NCBI GenBank assembly: GCA_024644745.1
Contig: JAHEHF010000012.1
Span: 1 to 50,984 of the forward strand
Source: Flavobacteriaceae bacterium
Lineage (GTDB): Bacteria; Bacteroidota; Bacteroidia; Flavobacteriales; Flavobacteriaceae
DNA length: 50,984 nt
Direction of reading: 5' to 3'
The notes below the pieces were generated by a model. It was not told where the DNA came from. It was given only the letters and a program-made list of their open reading frames with translations, and did not search any database. Position 1 is the stretch's first letter. Each line of letters starts with the position of its first letter. A program made the translations under genes and the position numbers. This document shows positions 35,129 through 44,090 of the stretch, piece after piece.

Positions 35129-36184
35129 TTGGCTAAAAACATAAGCTTCTCTTTATTATTGAGCTTCCTTTTTCTTCAAACGTGTATTGGCCAGAACAAG
35201 GCTTATAAAATTAGAACTGTTGCATTTTACAATGTTGAGAACATGTTCGATACAATTGACGATCCTGAAAAACTGGATGAGGATTATACAAAAGATGGGA
35301 AAAACAAATTCACTGCTTCACAATACAAGCATAAAATTGAGAATATTGCGCATGTTATTTCCCGCCTGGGCTTTGACATGACACATACACCCCCTGTCAT
35401 TCTGGGTCTTGCTGAAATAGAAAACCGGCAGGTACTGGAAGATCTGATCAAGGCAGGTCCCATAAGGGATCAACAGTATCAGTTCATCCATTTTGATTCT
35501 CCTGATATCAGAGGAATTGATGTCGCCCTATTGTATCAACCTGATATATTTGCCCCACTGCACCAAGAAAACCTTGAAGTAAGGATTTGGAACGAAACCG
35601 GATCAAGAATCTACACCAGAGACCTGCTTTGGGTAAGTGGAATTATGGATAATGAAGTCATTCATATTCTTGTGAATCACTGGCCATCAAGGCGTGGAGG
35701 AAAAGTCAGGAGTCAACCCAAACGCATGAAAGCTGCATACGTGGTAAGAGAGGTCGTCAAACAAATCCTTGTGGAACAAGACGATGCCAAAATAATTATC
35801 ATGGGAGATTTTAATGATGATCCTCTCGATAAAAGTATCATCAAAGGGCTCATTGGAAGTCGAACGAGACACTCAAATGACACAATTGCTTTATTCAACC
35901 CCATGGAAAAACTATACAGAAAAGGACTAAATACCCTGGCCTATAGGGATGGGTTGAACCTGTTCGATCAAATGATACTAAGCAAAACGTTCAAAGGTGA
36001 AGTGCTGTCATCCAACGGTTTTACTTTATACATGGCAGGCATTTATAATCCTGAATACATTACTAAAAATAATGGTAAATACAAGGGTTATCCCTTTCGA
36101 AGTTTTGAAAACAACAGATTCGTCGGAGGCTATAGTGACCATTTCCCCGTCTATCTCTATCTTATAAAACCAGCCATTCCTTAA
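35129..36184 (+). CDS. Exported EEP-family nuclease/phosphatase
   Basis: A 351-residue EEP protein with a signal peptide (FSLLLSFLFLQTCIGQ; LQTC might also act as a lipobox). The motifs are complete: FYNVENMFD, GLAEIENRQ, VNHWPSRRGG, IMGDFNDDPLD and GGYSDHFPVYL. It should act in the periplasm or at the cell surface. It is a longer paralogue of the cytoplasmic EEP protein at 29826. The start is a TTG at 35129; an ATG at 35104 only opens a ten-codon frame. It is divergent from the TonB/DUF5689 pair. Confidence 0.85.
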   Translation: MAKNISFSLLLSFLFLQTCIGQNKAYKIRTVAFYNVENMFDTIDDPEKLDEDYTKDGKNKFTASQYKHKIENIAHVISRLGFDMTHTPPVILGLAEIENRQVLEDLIKAGPIRDQQYQFIHFDSPDIRGIDVALLYQPDIFAPLHQENLEVRIWNETGSRIYTRDLLWVSGIMDNEVIHILVNHWPSRRGGKVRSQPKRMKAAYVVREVVKQILVEQDDAKIIIMGDFNDDPLDKSIIKGLIGSRTRHSNDTIALFNPMEKLYRKGLNTLAYRDGLNLFDQMILSKTFKGEVLSSNGFTLYMAGIYNPEYITKNNGKYKGYPFRSFENNRFVGGYSDHFPVYLYLIKPAIP

Positions 36185-36199
36185 CAGCAGTCTTCTGAT

Positions 36200-36538
36200 T
36201 TATTCCAGTGGCAGTTCTACCACCTCTACAATTTTATTGTTCTCATACACGACCTTGGTTTTTTTGTCCAAAAACCAGTAAAACCATGTGCCAACCTTTG
36301 CTCCGTTTTCATAAAAAGCCACGCACTTTCTGTTGCCATTGTTATAATAACTCTCCCATGACGCATGTAATTGCATGTCTTGGTTGAGGAATCCGTGTTG
36401 CATGATATTGCCGTCTTCATAGAAAAGGGTCACCTCATACAAATCACCGATCTGTTCGATTTTCTTTAATTCGCCTTCCTGGGAATAGATTGCAAACGTA
36501 AAAAGTAACAATAAAAATGATATCTTTATATTTTTCAT
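36200..36538 (-). CDS. Exported YwqK/MORN-like repeat protein
   Basis: A 112-residue protein with a signal peptide (IKISFLLLLFTFAIYSQ) and repeats of the YwqK/MORN type: a Tyr/Phe-x-Glu/Asn-Gly turn after a short strand (YEDGNIMQHGFL, YNNGNRKCVAFYENGAKVG, VVYENNKIV). These repeats form beta-hairpin ladders; YwqK proteins are sometimes labelled antitoxins, but no toxin gene is adjacent. ATG 36538 is chosen over a TTG nine bases upstream. The gene converges on the exported EEP gene. Confidence 0.78.
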   Translation of the reverse strand: MKNIKISFLLLLFTFAIYSQEGELKKIEQIGDLYEVTLFYEDGNIMQHGFLNQDMQLHASWESYYNNGNRKCVAFYENGAKVGTWFYWFLDKKTKVVYENNKIVEVVELPLE

Positions 36539-36597
36539 GGTTTTCAATCTTTTTAGTGTTAGGTATTCAAATTTAGCTGATTCCGGTCGTTTTTAGT

Positions 36598-37455
36598 ATG
36601 ATAAAAATCAATTTTACACCTTCATTTAATTTGCATACAACATCCAGCAATAAGTATTTGTTTCTGACCGCTGGTTTTATCCTTCTTTTTTTTACAGAAT
36701 TAAAGGCGCAGGAAGACTGGATCGATTATGTATCCATGAAAAACAAAGGAGTAATGTCTGTCTCGGTCGATCTTGAGGTTGACATTTCAAAGCCCAATTA
36801 TAAGAACCTGCTCATCATAGGAACCAAATATGATTCATGCATGGCAAACGGCTTCCCAAAAGAAGCAGGTCTCGAACAGCTCTTCGAATTTTCAGATTCG
36901 ATCGCATCAGTTATTAACAAGGTAACACGTAGTCGTCTGGTGGGAATTGTAACGTATCAATGCATGGGTTTCGACATTTATTATGTAAAAGATACTTTGT
37001 CTTTAAGAAAAAATCTGAAAGAGGTCATTAACAAAAATTTTAAAATTCCCGAAACCTTTATCGGCATCCGTCAGGACAAACTGTGGGTTTATTATTATGA
37101 CATGTTATATCCGAAAAGTTTTTCGATTGACTTTATGATTGATCAGAGTTATCTTCATGATCTGGCAGTGCAGGGGGATGATTTGAAAGGGCTGCGCAAA
37201 GTAGATCACTGGTTGTATTTTAAAAAACTCAAAAACCGAAATAAGGCTGGTGAACGTTTGAAAATGCTTGATTTTTCACTCGATTCCATATGGTTTGACA
37301 AAAACCGAAGTTACCCCTACGAGCTCCGAATATCCAGAAAAGATTCAATTGATCCTTCTTCCATATCTCGATTGACATCCATGTTAAAGGTTTTATGCAC
37401 AAGCTTCAAGGCCCAATATGACGGATGGAGCACCGAACTGATCGTAAAAAAATAA
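36598..37455 (+). CDS. Exported protein with DUF695-like and RraB-like regions
   Basis: A 285-residue protein with a hydrophobic export signal (about residues 17-38; YLFLTAGFILLFFTELKAQ). The N-terminal half resembles DUF695 (EDWIDYVSMKNKGVMSVSVD). The C-terminal third (AVQGDDLKGLRKVDHWLYFK, then RNKAGERL) resembles RraB, the cytoplasmic inhibitor of ribonuclease E. An exported RraB-like domain could not meet RNase E, so the real function is probably different. It precedes the homocysteine methyltransferase gene by 11 bp. The domain calls come from sequence resemblance and are not certain. Confidence 0.6.
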   Translation: MIKINFTPSFNLHTTSSNKYLFLTAGFILLFFTELKAQEDWIDYVSMKNKGVMSVSVDLEVDISKPNYKNLLIIGTKYDSCMANGFPKEAGLEQLFEFSDSIASVINKVTRSRLVGIVTYQCMGFDIYYVKDTLSLRKNLKEVINKNFKIPETFIGIRQDKLWVYYYDMLYPKSFSIDFMIDQSYLHDLAVQGDDLKGLRKVDHWLYFKKLKNRNKAGERLKMLDFSLDSIWFDKNRSYPYELRISRKDSIDPSSISRLTSMLKVLCTSFKAQYDGWSTELIVKK

Positions 37456-37466
37456 ACGCTTAAAGA

Positions 37467-38378
37467 ATGATCCAAGGAAAAAATATCAACTTCCCGGTCA
37501 TTCTTGACGGAGGACTCTCAAATGTGCTCGAATCTATGGGCTGTGATCTTGACCATAAGTTATGGTCGGCAAGGCTTATCAAATCGAATCCTGAAGCGAT
37601 TGTAAAGGCTCATTTAACCTATTTGGAAGCCGGGGCAACTTGTATCACCACATCGGGTTACCAGGCCTCTTTTGATGGCTTCATAGAATTGGGAGCATCC
37701 AAAAAACAGGCAATACAACTGCTGCTTGATTCAGTTTCCCTGGCGGTAAAAGCCAGAAAACAATTTTTAAGTTCGCAGGCCCCTAATCGCAGCATTTATA
37801 TTGCTGCAAGCTTAGGGCCTTATGGCGCCTATCTGGCAAATGGAGCTGAATACACCGGAGATTATGGAGTTTCTGCTACTCATTTGATCAGGTTTCACAA
37901 GGAACGACTGCATGTTTTAGAAGCTTCAAAAGCAGATTTTCTGGCCTTTGAAACCATTCCCAGCCTGTTAGAGGCAGAGGTTCTTTCTGAATTACTGCTC
38001 AGTTCGGTTAAACCCTCATGGGTTTCATTTTCCTGCAAAGACGGATCACATTTAAATGACGGTCACAAAATTCATGATGCTGCTAAAATTCTCGCAGATC
38101 ATCCAACTGTCTTTGCCATTGGGGTCAATTGTACTGCCCCAAAATACATCAATAAAATCATTGACATCTTAAAAATTGAAGCTCCTGACAAACGGATCAT
38201 TGTCTACCCGAATTCAGGTGAAGTGTATCATGCCAAAAGTAAGTCCTGGATCGGTGTTGCTGATCCCGTTCTTTTTCGAAAAATGGCTGAAGAATGGCTT
38301 GAAAACGGTGCAGACATCATAGGAGGGTGCTGCAGAATAGGACCGGAACATATTTTAAAAATTAAGGATTTGAAATAA
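37467..38378 (+). CDS. mmuM: Homocysteine S-methyltransferase, MmuM-like
   Basis: A 303-residue zinc-dependent methyltransferase that uses S-methylmethionine or S-adenosylmethionine to make methionine from homocysteine. The zinc cysteines are visible in GVNCTAP (about 228) and the GGCCRIGPEHI pair near the C-terminus. The N-terminal VILDGGLSNVLESMGCDL and ITTSGYQASF segments are typical. It is co-oriented with the DUF695/RraB-like gene 11 bp upstream. Confidence 0.92.
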   Translation: MIQGKNINFPVILDGGLSNVLESMGCDLDHKLWSARLIKSNPEAIVKAHLTYLEAGATCITTSGYQASFDGFIELGASKKQAIQLLLDSVSLAVKARKQFLSSQAPNRSIYIAASLGPYGAYLANGAEYTGDYGVSATHLIRFHKERLHVLEASKADFLAFETIPSLLEAEVLSELLLSSVKPSWVSFSCKDGSHLNDGHKIHDAAKILADHPTVFAIGVNCTAPKYINKIIDILKIEAPDKRIIVYPNSGEVYHAKSKSWIGVADPVLFRKMAEEWLENGADIIGGCCRIGPEHILKIKDLK

Positions 38379-38398
38379 TCCCATCTTCATTTTAGGCG

Positions 38399-39760
38399 CT
38401 AAGCTTTGAACAGGACGCCGATGACTTCCTCTATTTTAGTCACTTTGATGATCTCAATGTCAAAATTCTTTTTTGCCATTTTATTGAAACTGGACAAAAC
38501 GATCTTTTTAAAACCCAGTTTTTCTGCCTCCAGGATTCGCTGCTCTACCCTGCTGATAGCCCTTATTTCTCCAGACAATCCGACTTCTGCGGCAAAACAT
38601 ATGTTCTGGGGAATACTGATCTCATTATTGGAAGAAAGAACGGCGCATACCACTGCCAGGTCGATGGCAGGATCTTCAACCCTGATCCCCCCTGCGATAT
38701 TCAGAAAGACATCCTTGGCTCCCAATCTAAATCCCGCGCGTTTTTCCAGAACAGCCAGCAGCATGTTGAGCCTTTTGACATTGTATCCGGTACAGGATCG
38801 CTGCGGCGTACCATAAACCGCTGTACTCACCAGCGCCTGGACCTCAATCATCAAAGGTCTCATCCCTTCAAGGGTCGCCGAAATGGCAGTTCCGGTCAGG
38901 TCAGAATCCTTTTCCGAGATCAATATTTCAGACGGGTTGTCTACTTCCCGCAAACCGGTATGCAGCATTTCATAGATTCCCAGTTCGGCTGTAGAGCCAA
39001 ATCTGTTCTTTTGAGCCCTGAGGATGCGATAGGTATGATTCCTGTCGCCTTCAAATTGCAGGACCACGTCAACCATATGCTCTAAGATCTTCGGGCCTGC
39101 GATGTTGCCTTCTTTGGTTATATGGCCTATCAACACCACCGGCGTATCCGTTTCTTTTGCAAACCTGATCAGCTCAGCAGTCGTTTCACGGATCTGGGAA
39201 ATACTTCCGGGAGAAGCTTCGATAAATTCTGTATGCAAAGTCTGGATAGAATCGATGACCACAACTTCAGGAGCAGTTTCCTCTGCCGCACTAAAAATAT
39301 TCTGGGTCCTGGTTTCGGTAAGAATCAAACAATTGTCATTGAAACCTTTGAGACGGTCTGCCCTTAACTTGATCTGTGACATACTTTCTTCGCCCGAAAC
39401 ATATAAAACCTTGTTGCTCATCAGAACTGCAATTTGCAGCAGCAGGGTAGACTTCCCTATTCCCGGCTCTCCGCCAAGCAATACCACCGAGCCCTTGACC
39501 AGTCCTCCGCCCAAGACCCGGTTCAATTCATTGTTGCACGTGTCAATCCGCTCTTCATTTGTTGATTTTATTTCATTTATTTTCAGGGCTTTGACACTTC
39601 TTTTACCCGATGCCGCTCCTTTCCACGCCCTGATCTCTTCCTTTTGGATGATCTCTTCAACAATCGTGTTCCATTCATTGCAAGAGCTGCATTTTCCTAC
39701 CCATTTCGGGAATTGAGCTCCACAATTCTGACAAAAAAAAGTTGTTTTGGTCTTAGCCAT
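38399..39760 (-). CDS. radA: DNA repair protein RadA
   Basis: A 453-residue RecA-like helicase for recombination intermediates. It begins with a C4 zinc finger (FFCQNCGAQFPKWVGKCSSC), then the ATPase with Walker A GGEPGIGKST, the RadA-specific KNRFG loop (about 256) and a C-terminal Lon-protease-like domain (YNVKRLNMLLAVLEKRAGFR, SGEIRAISRVEQRILEAEKL). It follows lpxH by 20 bp and is the last gene of the leftward kbl-queD-lpxH-radA run. Confidence 0.97.
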   Translation of the reverse strand: MAKTKTTFFCQNCGAQFPKWVGKCSSCNEWNTIVEEIIQKEEIRAWKGAASGKRSVKALKINEIKSTNEERIDTCNNELNRVLGGGLVKGSVVLLGGEPGIGKSTLLLQIAVLMSNKVLYVSGEESMSQIKLRADRLKGFNDNCLILTETRTQNIFSAAEETAPEVVVIDSIQTLHTEFIEASPGSISQIRETTAELIRFAKETDTPVVLIGHITKEGNIAGPKILEHMVDVVLQFEGDRNHTYRILRAQKNRFGSTAELGIYEMLHTGLREVDNPSEILISEKDSDLTGTAISATLEGMRPLMIEVQALVSTAVYGTPQRSCTGYNVKRLNMLLAVLEKRAGFRLGAKDVFLNIAGGIRVEDPAIDLAVVCAVLSSNNEISIPQNICFAAEVGLSGEIRAISRVEQRILEAEKLGFKKIVLSSFNKMAKKNFDIEIIKVTKIEEVIGVLFKA

Positions 39761-39780
39761 GAATGGTTTTTATTCCAGGT

Positions 39781-40530
39781 TTATTCATACGTTTTCAACT
39801 CGAGATTCTTACCATCAAAAACGGCATAGGTAAAATGCGTGATCCAGTCGCCGGTATTGATGTATTTGCTCCCGTTCCCTAATTCAATTTCCATGGGAAG
39901 GTGCCGGTGCCCGAATAGAAAATAGTCATAGTGTTTTTTCTCCAGTTTTCTTTTCGCATACTGCGCCAGCCATTCATTCTCTTCGCCTAAAAAATGAATG
40001 TCTTCCTCACCTGAAATCAATTTATTCTTTGTTGAAAGATACTGTGCCAGTTTTACACCGATATCGGGATGCAGCCACCTGTAAAACCATTTGGATACAG
40101 GATGTGAAAACAATTTTTTCATTCGCTTGTATCCCTTATCCCCCGGGCCAAGTCCATCGCCGTGACCAATTAAAAACACCTTGCCGTCAAATTCAAATTC
40201 CTGTGGTTGGCGGAACACCGGAATTCCCAGTTCAGTATCAAAATAATCACTCATCCACAGGTCATGATTTCCCACGAAAAAATAAACAGGAATTCCGCTG
40301 TCGCTGATCTCAGCGATTTTACCTAAAACCCTTACAAAACCCCTTGGAACAACTTTTTTGTACTCGAACCAAAAATCGAAAAGATCCCCCAAAAGAAAAA
40401 TGGCTGTAGCATCCACCCTGACCATATCAAGCCAGGCAATGAATTTTTTTTCCCTGACTTTGCTTTTTTCAGCATTTGGAATACCAAAATGCTGATCTGA
40501 TGCAAAATATATTTTATGCTTACTGCTCAT
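39781..40530 (-). CDS. lpxH: UDP-2,3-diacylglucosamine pyrophosphatase
   Basis: A 249-residue calcineurin-type metallophosphoesterase with DQHFG, LGDLFDFWFEY, VGNHDLW, LIGHGDGLGPGD and GHRHLPM metal-binding motifs. The LFDFWFEY segment and length fit LpxH, which releases UMP from UDP-diacylglucosamine in lipid A synthesis at the inner membrane. It is followed by radA after 20 bp and preceded by queD after 36 bp; no other lpx genes are near. Confidence 0.9.
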   Translation of the reverse strand: MSSKHKIYFASDQHFGIPNAEKSKVREKKFIAWLDMVRVDATAIFLLGDLFDFWFEYKKVVPRGFVRVLGKIAEISDSGIPVYFFVGNHDLWMSDYFDTELGIPVFRQPQEFEFDGKVFLIGHGDGLGPGDKGYKRMKKLFSHPVSKWFYRWLHPDIGVKLAQYLSTKNKLISGEEDIHFLGEENEWLAQYAKRKLEKKHYDYFLFGHRHLPMEIELGNGSKYINTGDWITHFTYAVFDGKNLELKTYE

Positions 40531-40566
40531 TCGAAATTTTCCCTTTTTCCAGATCTTAGATGCACA

Positions 40567-41019
40567 TTAGTCCTGATCAGCGGCAAACCATTCTGCATAG
40601 GAACTTGCCGTTTCATTTAATTTTAACGAATGTAGTGAAACATTTTGAGGTAATCGTTTTTGAATCCGTTCGGCAAAATCAAATAACATATTTTCACTCG
40701 TGGGCTGATAAGGAACCAGTACCACCTTATGAGAATATTCATCAATCGTTTCAGCCAGCTCCTTGTGGGGTGAATTTTCATTCAAAACGACGGCGTGATC
40801 AAACAAATTCACAATGTCTTCTTTTACAATTCCCTTGAGATCACCAAAATCCATTACCATTCCGTTTTTAGGGTGCTCCTGGTCTATAATAGGGGTCCCT
40901 ATCACGGTGACGTACAAATGGTAGCTGTGTCCGTGGATGTTCTTGCACTTTCCGTCATAGCCATATAAGGCATGCGCCGTTTCAAAGTCAAAGTGCTTGG
41001 TAATTCTTATTTTTTTCAT
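40567..41019 (-). CDS. queD: 6-carboxytetrahydropterin synthase QueD/PTPS family
   Basis: A 150-residue 6-pyruvoyl-tetrahydropterin-synthase fold enzyme. The zinc His ligands lie in HFDFETAHAL and the HGHSYHLYV motif, and a conserved cysteine (GKCKNIHGH) is present. GMVMDFGDLK and the C-terminal LKLNETASSYAEW support the QueD-like branch, which makes a queuosine precursor. Other queuosine genes are absent here, so a folate or biopterin role is not excluded. It lies in the leftward run with kbl and lpxH. Confidence 0.88.
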   Translation of the reverse strand: MKKIRITKHFDFETAHALYGYDGKCKNIHGHSYHLYVTVIGTPIIDQEHPKNGMVMDFGDLKGIVKEDIVNLFDHAVVLNENSPHKELAETIDEYSHKVVLVPYQPTSENMLFDFAERIQKRLPQNVSLHSLKLNETASSYAEWFAADQD

Positions 41020-41097
41020 GTTTCTTTTATCTTGTTCTTTATGCCGGGCTTAGATGCTTGTCTCAAAATCTGAACACAGGCCCCAAAGACCTCCGTC

Positions 41098-42291
41098 TCA
41101 TATCACTTTCAGTTCCTTCCCAACTTTAATAAATGCAGTAATAGCCTTGTCTAAATGCTCTTTGGTGTGAGCCGCACTCAGCTGCACACGTATTCTTGCT
41201 TTGCCTCTTGGAACAACAGGGAAAAAGAATCCAATCACGTAGATCCCTTCTTTCAATAAAGCATTGGCCATATCCTGTGATAGTTTGGCATCATATAGCA
41301 TGACCGGAACGATGGCTGCATCTGCCCCCACAAGATCAAAGCCTGCCGCTTCCATGTTTTTTCTGAAATAATTGGTGTTCTCTTCTAATTTATCCCTTAA
41401 GCTCGTGTCATTTTCAATCATGTCAAAGACTTTTAAAGAAGCGCCTACAATTGCGGGGGCCAAAGAGTTCGAAAACAGATAGGGCCTCGACCGTTGTCTC
41501 AGGATTTCAATGATCTCTTTTGGACCTGTGGTATAACCTCCCATAGCACCCCCAAGGGCCTTGCCAAGGGTTCCTGTAATAATATCCACCCTGCCCATGA
41601 CATTCTTCAATTCAACGGTTCCTCTGCCTGTTTTACCAATAAAACCGGTTGCATGGCATTCGTCAACCATGACAAGGGCGTCATATTGATCTGCCAGGTC
41701 ACAGATCTTATCAAGCTGGGCAACGATCCCATCCATGGAAAAAACACCATCGGTAACAATGATCTTAAATCGATGCCCCTGTTTGTTGGCTTCGATCAGT
41801 TGTTTTTCAAGGTCTTCCATATTGTTGTTCTCATAACGGTAACGGGCTGCCTTGCAAAGTCGCACCCCGTCAATGATCGAAGCGTGATTCAGTGCGTCAG
41901 AAATAATGGCATCCTCCTTTCCGAGCAAAGGTTCAAAGACCCCGCCGTTGGCATCAAATGCCGCGGCATAAAGAATGGTGTCATCGGTTTTGTAAAATCC
42001 TGCAATTCTTTTTTCAAGCGCTTTATGGATGTCCTGCGTACCACAAATAAATCGCACCGACGACATGCCGTAACCATGCTTGTCAAGCGTGTCTTTTGCT
42101 GCCTGCACGACCTCTTTATTATTTGACAATCCCAGATAATTATTGGCGCAAAAATTAATGACCTCCTCCCCTGTTGAAATCCTGATAACGGCATCCTGCG
42201 AGCTGGTAATTATTCTTTCCTTTTTATACAGGCCCGCATCTTCAATGGCTTTCAATTCCTGAGCCAAATGGTCTTTTATTTTATTATACAT
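41098..42291 (-). CDS. kbl: Glycine C-acetyltransferase (2-amino-3-ketobutyrate CoA ligase)
   Basis: A 397-residue PLP enzyme of the alpha-oxoamine synthase family that splits 2-amino-3-ketobutyrate into glycine and acetyl-CoA in threonine breakdown. The PLP lysine is in [14 protein letters not shown], with [10 protein letters not shown] and [10 protein letters not shown] as further markers. ATG 42291 is chosen; the frame stays open 26 codons upstream, but that part overlaps a structured leader and lacks conservation. Threonine dehydrogenase is not in the window. A -7 box about 150 bp upstream predicts a leader of about 140 nt. Confidence 0.93.
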   Translation of the reverse strand: MYNKIKDHLAQELKAIEDAGLYKKERIITSSQDAVIRISTGEEVINFCANNYLGLSNNKEVVQAAKDTLDKHGYGMSSVRFICGTQDIHKALEKRIAGFYKTDDTILYAAAFDANGGVFEPLLGKEDAIISDALNHASIIDGVRLCKAARYRYENNNMEDLEKQLIEANKQGHRFKIIVTDGVFSMDGIVAQLDKICDLADQYDALVMVDECHATGFIGKTGRGTVELKNVMGRVDIITGTLGKALGGAMGGYTTGPKEIIEILRQRSRPYLFSNSLAPAIVGASLKVFDMIENDTSLRDKLEENTNYFRKNMEAAGFDLVGADAAIVPVMLYDAKLSQDMANALLKEGIYVIGFFFPVVPRGKARIRVQLSAAHTKEHLDKAITAFIKVGKELKVI

Positions 42292-42307
42292 AATGCAAAA
42301 GTTTACT

Positions 42308-42366
42308 GGTGAACAAATATTCAACGGCTTCGGAGCTCGTGATTTCTCAAACGATCCCTCATCACC
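42308..42366 (-). promoter_or_regulatory. Structured 5' leader of kbl
   Basis: In the leftward RNA an outer GGTGA/TCACC pair (42362-42366 with 42308-42312) encloses a hairpin GGATCGT / ACGA-gc-TCC (42351-42357 with 42332-42340). This sits between the -7 box at 42439 and the kbl start at 42291. It matches no riboswitch class that I know; it could be a regulatory leader, or chance folding. Confidence 0.35.
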
Positions 42367-42438
42367 CAACGGACATATTCAATATAAAGTTAATTTACTT
42401 TTTATCAACCACTTACTGTATTGTGCATTCCGTCAAGG

Positions 42439-42446
42439 CAAAAGTA
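42439..42446 (-). promoter_or_regulatory. -7 promoter box for kbl
   Basis: Read leftward this is TACTTTTG followed by C, a perfect -7 match, 147 nt before the kbl ATG. It is divergent from the box at 42480. Confidence 0.45.
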
Positions 42447-42479
42447 AGAAATAATAAGGTATTTGTTTTTGGGTTTTAG

Positions 42480-42487
42480 TATTTTTG
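42480..42487 (+). promoter_or_regulatory. -7 promoter box for the 120-residue hypothetical gene
   Basis: TATTTTTG matches TAnnTTTG and lies 17 nt before the ATG at 42505, giving a very short leader. Confidence 0.45.
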
Positions 42488-42504
42488 GATTCTAATTTGA
42501 TGGT

Positions 42505-42867
42505 ATGTCGAAGGATCAAAAATTAAAATTGCAATGGGAGTCCCTTAGGGAAGAAATTTCTCAAAAATTCGGGGGTGGAGAGAAAATGGACCTTGATTCC
42601 ATCGTGTACCTCATTGGGGTTCAGGAACTCGGAAAAGGATTTCAAAAATTCACAAAGGATGAAAAACTCAATGTGATGCACATTGCCATTTGTAAACTGC
42701 TGGAGCCTTTCGGGTATTATGAATTTGAATTTTTTGATGAAGACGGGTGGCCCCATTATAAAACGCTCGATGAATTACCTGCTTTAAAGCCCGGCGAACA
42801 GTCAGTTTTGATGAAGGAAGCCGTCGTCATATATTTTGAAAACCTCAATGCATCAAGTCTCAATTGA
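42505..42867 (+). CDS. Conserved hypothetical protein
   Basis: A 120-residue soluble, acidic protein with no signal peptide or membrane helix. The N-terminal part is helical (KLKLQWESLREEISQKFGGG) and the middle VYLIGVQELGKGFQKFTKDE is well structured. The C-terminal half contains aromatic-rich YYEFEFFDEDGWPHYKTLDE. I do not recognise a family. It has its own promoter box and lies between kbl and dprA, converging on dprA with a 4-bp gap. Codon use looks normal, so it is likely a real gene. Confidence 0.7.
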   Translation: MSKDQKLKLQWESLREEISQKFGGGEKMDLDSIVYLIGVQELGKGFQKFTKDEKLNVMHIAICKLLEPFGYYEFEFFDEDGWPHYKTLDELPALKPGEQSVLMKEAVVIYFENLNASSLN

Positions 42868-42871
42868 CGAC

Positions 42872-43975
42872 CTAAGCAGCCTGATACCATTTTCCAGGCA
42901 AACTTCGCACCAAACCATTGAGTTCCAACTGGAGTAAAACTGTTGCCGTTTTCTGAATACTCAAGGAACAATTTAAGGCGATCAGGTCCAAAAGCTGCTT
43001 TTGAACCTCAAGCAGGTAATTCATAACCCTTTTTTGATCCGGGTCCAGTTCAATAAATAATTTGGTCCGCGCATTTTCCCTTCCTGCTTCAGGTGTTTTC
43101 CAGCCCAAAATGTACTCGAGATCTTTTGCCGATGTGATCATGGCGGCTTTGTTGCTTTTGATCAACATGTTGCAGCCTTCGCTAAACTGGTCATGCGTTC
43201 TTCCAGGTACGGCAAAAACATCCCTGTAATAGGAGTTTGCCATATCAGCTGTAATCAGTGACCCTCCCTTGCTGGCCGACTCCACAACGATCGTCGCTTC
43301 AGAAATTCCAGCTACAATTCTGTTTCTCCTGATAAAATTTTCCCTTTCGGGACGGTTCCCTGACCAAAACTCGGTATATAACCCCCCTGTATCCAGCATC
43401 TTTTCAGCCATCAATTCATGGGCCCTGGGATATATCCTGTCAAGGCCGTGTGCCAGAATTCCAATGGTGCTCAGGCCATTGCGCATGGCCTCCTGGTGAG
43501 AACAAAAATCGACTCCGTAAGCAAGTCCGCTGACGATCACAGGATCGTACTTTTTGAGGTCTTTGACGAATTGAAGCAGAAACTGTTTCCCATAGGAGGT
43601 CATCAATCTTGTTCCCACAATGCTGATGATCCGTCGATTTTTGCAATCGACCTTACCTTTCTTGAACAGCACGAGCGGAGCGTCTGTACACTGTTTCAAT
43701 CTCGGGGGATAAGCCATGTCATAATAACTGATGGCCTCAATGCCATTAGACCGAATAAAATTCATTTCAAATTCAGCATTCTTAAATGAGAGACCCTTTT
43801 TTAATATGCCTGAAATCCTGGTCCCCAACCCATTGATTTTTTCCAAAACATGTGGCTTCTCCTCAAATACCTGCCTTGGCCCTCCACAGTGGTCAATTAA
43901 CTTTCTTGCATTGACCGGACCTATTCCATTTGTGCATTGCAGGGCCAGAAAATAAAAAATATCCTTATCATCCAT
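42872..43975 (-). CDS. dprA: DNA-processing protein DprA
   Basis: A 367-residue DprA, which loads RecA on incoming single-stranded DNA during natural transformation. An N-terminal helix-hairpin-helix region (TNGIGPVNARKLIDH) is followed by the Rossmann core (SIVGTRLMTSYG, VSGLAYGVDFCSHQEAM, GLDRIYPRAH, ESASKGGSLITADMA, FAVPGR). A C-terminal winged-helix-like DML1 domain (about 310-367) ends it. With ComEC at the right edge this supports natural competence genes in the genome. Confidence 0.95.
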   Translation of the reverse strand: MDDKDIFYFLALQCTNGIGPVNARKLIDHCGGPRQVFEEKPHVLEKINGLGTRISGILKKGLSFKNAEFEMNFIRSNGIEAISYYDMAYPPRLKQCTDAPLVLFKKGKVDCKNRRIISIVGTRLMTSYGKQFLLQFVKDLKKYDPVIVSGLAYGVDFCSHQEAMRNGLSTIGILAHGLDRIYPRAHELMAEKMLDTGGLYTEFWSGNRPERENFIRRNRIVAGISEATIVVESASKGGSLITADMANSYYRDVFAVPGRTHDQFSEGCNMLIKSNKAAMITSAKDLEYILGWKTPEAGRENARTKLFIELDPDQKRVMNYLLEVQKQLLDLIALNCSLSIQKTATVLLQLELNGLVRSLPGKWYQAA

Positions 43976-44055
43976 TTTAAAATCAGGGTTTTAAATTGTG
44001 TACTTTTTTGTTAATAAAAATGACAGTAGCCATGTAAACCCTAAGTCTTTTTTTT

Positions 44056-44063
44056 TAGATTTG
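44056..44063 (+). promoter_or_regulatory. -7 promoter box for the HU-CCDC81/SPOR gene
   Basis: TAGATTTG matches TAnnTTTG and lies 27 nt before the TTG start at 44091. No -33 box was found. Confidence 0.4.
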
Positions 44064-44090
44064 TTTAAGTAAATCTTAACTCCCTTTTCA

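Noticed and set aside
36200-36538. YwqK-like protein as part of a toxin-antitoxin pair
   Set aside because: It carries an export signal and no small toxin gene is adjacent.
39102-39716. A 204-residue open frame antisense to radA
   Set aside because: It has no recognisable motif and lies wholly inside a strongly conserved gene; it is a shadow frame.
41494-42126. A 210-residue open frame antisense to kbl
   Set aside because: It is a by-product of kbl codon use with no domain or start signal.
42292-42369. N-terminal extension of Kbl by 26 residues
   Set aside because: The residues are not conserved-looking and overlap a structured leader; ATG 42291 matches family length.
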